From positions 1 through 7,775 of the forward strand of contig DAOVIC010000085.1 of the NCBI GenBank assembly GCA_030671565.1: a stretch of 7,775 bases of DNA. Reading direction: 5' to 3'. Source of the DNA: Anaerohalosphaeraceae bacterium (GTDB lineage: Bacteria > Planctomycetota > Phycisphaerae > Sedimentisphaerales > Anaerohalosphaeraceae). Below the pieces are notes generated by a model, which searched no databases, was not told the DNA's origin, and saw only the letters and a list, made by a program, of their open reading frames with translations. The position numbers and the translations under genes were made by a program. This document shows, piece after piece, positions 6,589 through 7,775 of the stretch (position 1 is the first letter of the stretch; each line of letters begins with the position of its first letter).

Positions 6589-7101
6589 TTACCGCCCTGC
6601 TTCAATTAAAAAAGGCTCAGAAACTGGGCTAATAAGCTTTTCAAATTGAGTTTCATCAATCGTTGTAGATGAAAAGAATTGTAATATTGAGAAAATAATC
6701 GTAATGACCATTGCTAAAATGGATATCCAAATTGCTATAACGGCTTTCTTTTGAGCATCTCTTGACGACTGTCTCGCCTCGTTTAATTCTTCATGTTCAA
6801 GCAGCCGAAAATAAGATTCCATTTTCAACCGCCCTAATCTATCCGGGTCATACCGAATATCTTCGTCGAACTCAAAAGCATCACGAAATAATCGCGTATA
6901 AAAATTCCTGTCTGGGTTAAGATTATAGCCATCTTTTTCAAGGCGTTCCGCTAAGACTTTGGGTGTTATGCCCGTATCTAATGTATCCCTGCCATGTTTC
7001 AAGATAGCAATGTATAAATCGTCTTTTTGTTTTTTACTCATCCTTGCTTTCCTGCTTCTCTGGGGCATCCTCTGGCTATTTACCGTCCTGCTTTTCTTCA
7101 T
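6589..7101 (-). CDS. Small single-pass membrane protein of unknown function
   Basis: This 170-residue product has a strongly basic N-terminus (residues 1-25). A globular helical part (about 28-90) follows, including ITPKVLAERLEKDGYNL (45-61), which could be a helix of a winged-helix-like fold. Next comes a charged amphipathic helix with the phrase YFRLLEHEELNEARQSSRDA (97-116), leading into one transmembrane helix at about 120-143, and a 27-residue tail. I recall the charged helix plus membrane helix (EL-EAR-SS-A pattern) from many uncharacterised bacterial proteins, but no function is attached to it. ATG overlaps the stop of the upstream gene by 4 nt (ATGA), with GGGGAGGG just before it, so the two are translationally coupled. 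The sequence is more AT-rich than the ABC operon, which suggests separate acquisition. The helix-turn-helix idea is weak. Confidence 0.85.
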   Translation of the reverse strand: MKKSRTVNSQRMPQRSRKARMSKKQKDDLYIAILKHGRDTLDTGITPKVLAERLEKDGYNLNPDRNFYTRLFRDAFEFDEDIRYDPDRLGRLKMESYFRLLEHEELNEARQSSRDAQKKAVIAIWISILAMVITIIFSILQFFSSTTIDETQFEKLISPVSEPFLIEAGR

Positions 7102-7571
7102 TGTCCCTCCCCAAACCGTTTAGGTACTAATTGAAAGCCATTGTCTTGCAGATATTTCTCCAACGCCTCTTGCCAATACGACATTATACCAATAGCTCCA
7201 GAGGGGGAAATAGCGGAAAGAATTGATGATAGAACTCCTTTCACCGACCAAGACATAGATAATTCATAATCTTCATTAAAATACTCTTTTTCTAGTCGAA
7301 TATTAACAGAGACAGTCACTCCTTCATGTCTAGCGTTATATCGTTGCCACCCAGGATATGTAAGCCCTTTCTTCCATTTTATAGACCTATATTCAGTGGG
7401 AATTGAAGCCTTTCTATGTGAACCACCATCATGAAAAAAACTATAAATGTCCTCGCACAAGTTCGATCCAATTATTTCATAACCGTATGGCTCGTCCTCG
7501 CTTTCATAGTAAGCAGAAGTAACATCCTTGTGCTTGGGAACATAAAAATAATATGAATTCATCCATCCCAT
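7098..7571 (-). CDS. Unrecognised soluble protein, first gene of a coupled pair
   Basis: The proposed 157-residue product begins at the ATG at 7571, supported by AGAAGG at 7581-7586 with a 9-nt spacer. The frame extends to a TTG at 7592, but that codon lacks a comparable site. The protein is rich in Tyr, Trp and Glu, with an acidic patch ESEDEPYGYE (23-32), a beta-strand-like middle (GVTVSVNIRLEKEY, 84-97) and a glycine/serine-rich hydrophobic stretch (about 110-133, VKGVLSSILSAISPSGAIGI) that may be a buried hairpin or a membrane-interacting segment. No signal peptide and no known motif were found. It runs directly into the membrane-protein gene by a 4-nt overlap, which argues for a joint function. 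It is AT-rich and begins next to an IS630-family element. I do not recognise the family. Confidence 0.8.
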   Translation of the reverse strand: MGWMNSYYFYVPKHKDVTSAYYESEDEPYGYEIIGSNLCEDIYSFFHDGGSHRKASIPTEYRSIKWKKGLTYPGWQRYNARHEGVTVSVNIRLEKEYFNEDYELSMSWSVKGVLSSILSAISPSGAIGIMSYWQEALEKYLQDNGFQLVPKRFGEGQ

Positions 7572-7597
7572 CTTTACCGCCCTTCTGAGCAAAGATT

Positions 7598-7614
7598 ATT
7601 TGTGGGGTACAAAT
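7598..7614. repeat. Small inverted repeat between IS and cassette
   Basis: ATTTGT (7598-7603) and ACAAAT (7609-7614) are perfect 6-bp inverted arms around GGGGT. It lies about 27 bp upstream of the proposed start at 7571, where an operator for the two-gene cassette could sit, or it may belong to the end of the IS630 element. No run of T follows on either strand. Confidence 0.3.
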
Positions 7615-7775
7615 CTATTGTAAACTCCATTACTCTAGTGCCATGTTACACCTCAAAAGAGGGATATAGTTTCTTTAGTTTTATTCTTGCATTATCAGTG
7701 GTGAATCGCCAGTTCACTTTTGCTTTGGCAGCATTACGAATTGCTTGCCAGGCTGCAACTTCATCCTTCAACTGT
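7615..7775 (-). mobile_element. Partial IS630-family insertion sequence, left boundary uncertain
   Basis: The transposase C-terminus implies that the element's terminal repeat lies within a few tens of bases of the stop codon, that is between about 7600 and 7645. IS630 elements insert at TA dinucleotides, and several TA steps occur here. Without the opposite end the exact edge cannot be fixed, so the given boundary is approximate. Confidence 0.5.
7646..7775 (-). CDS. C-terminal end of IS630-family transposase, cut by window edge
   Basis: The minus-strand frame entering at 7775 runs 42 codons to TAA at 7646-7648. It contains AWQAIRNAAKAKVNWRFT followed by TDNARIKLKKLYP, the characteristic C-terminus of IS630/DDE-superfamily transposases (the xWxxxRNxxxxxxxWxFTxxxARxKLxxLYP pattern). 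The DDE catalytic residues lie outside the window, so integrity cannot be judged, but no stop or frameshift interrupts the visible part. The gene points toward the AT-rich cassette, whose start is about 75 bp downstream. Confidence 0.87.
   Translation of the reverse strand, partial: QLKDEVAAWQAIRNAAKAKVNWRFTTDNARIKLKKLYPSFEV

Noticed and set aside
7572..7592. TTG start at 7592 for the first gene of the AT-rich cassette
   Set aside because: AGAAGG at 7581-7586 is correctly spaced for the ATG at 7571 and would lie inside the coding region if TTG were used.
7593..7624. Outward promoter from the IS630 end (TTTACA ... TAATCT)
   Set aside because: The boxes are 20 bp apart and the -10 is a poor match, too weak to annotate without transcript data.
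1..7775. CRISPR array, tRNA or rRNA
   Set aside because: No regularly spaced repeat array, no tRNA cloverleaf or CCA-type ending, and no rRNA-like sequence was seen on either strand.

Overview
The window reads as a chromosomal fragment of a mid-GC, Gram-negative-like bacterium. The core operon, a GldA-like ATPase, an ABC-2 permease, a GldG-like auxiliary protein and a DUF4340 protein, is an arrangement I associate with Planctomycetota (Phycisphaerae-type genomes), Bacteroidota relatives and Desulfobacterota. Planctomycetota is my best guess, but it rests on gene content only and no marker gene settles it. Every intact gene lies on the minus strand, so transcription runs from high to low coordinates.

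Left flank (1-558). The first 12 codons of a minus-strand gene leave the window at base 1, behind a strong ribosome binding site. The rest is debris: a small stem-loop, a REP-like palindrome, and the last 76 codons of a DDE transposase (IS1182-like) on the plus strand, followed by what looks like that element's terminal repeat.

Core (559-6588). A well-formed sigma-70 promoter (TTGACA, 16 bp, TATAAA) at 6544-6571 precedes a leader of about 195 nt rich in short hairpins. It then reads a tightly packed four-gene operon: ABC ATPase (6341-5622), permease (5606-4875), GldG-like protein (4875-2923) and DUF4340 protein (2902-1736). The junctions are 15 nt, a 1-nt stop/start overlap, and 20 nt, and each gene has its own Shine-Dalgarno sequence. 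The ATPase and permease should form an ABC-2 type membrane complex, and the two membrane-anchored partners probably act as its accessory subunits. The substrate or mechanical role outside gliding bacteria is not known to me. After a 148-bp gap with its own candidate promoter comes a stand-alone protein with four CBS motifs (1587-559), a likely adenine-nucleotide sensor.

Right flank (6589-7775). A visibly more AT-rich two-gene cassette (7571-7098 and 7101-6589, joined by a 4-nt ATGA overlap) encodes a soluble protein of unknown function and a small protein with a possible helix-turn-helix-like N-terminal region and one C-terminal transmembrane helix. It abuts the 3' end of an IS630-family transposase running off the right edge. 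This cassette is the least explained and most island-like part of the window.

I saw no tRNA, rRNA, CRISPR array or recognisable riboswitch.
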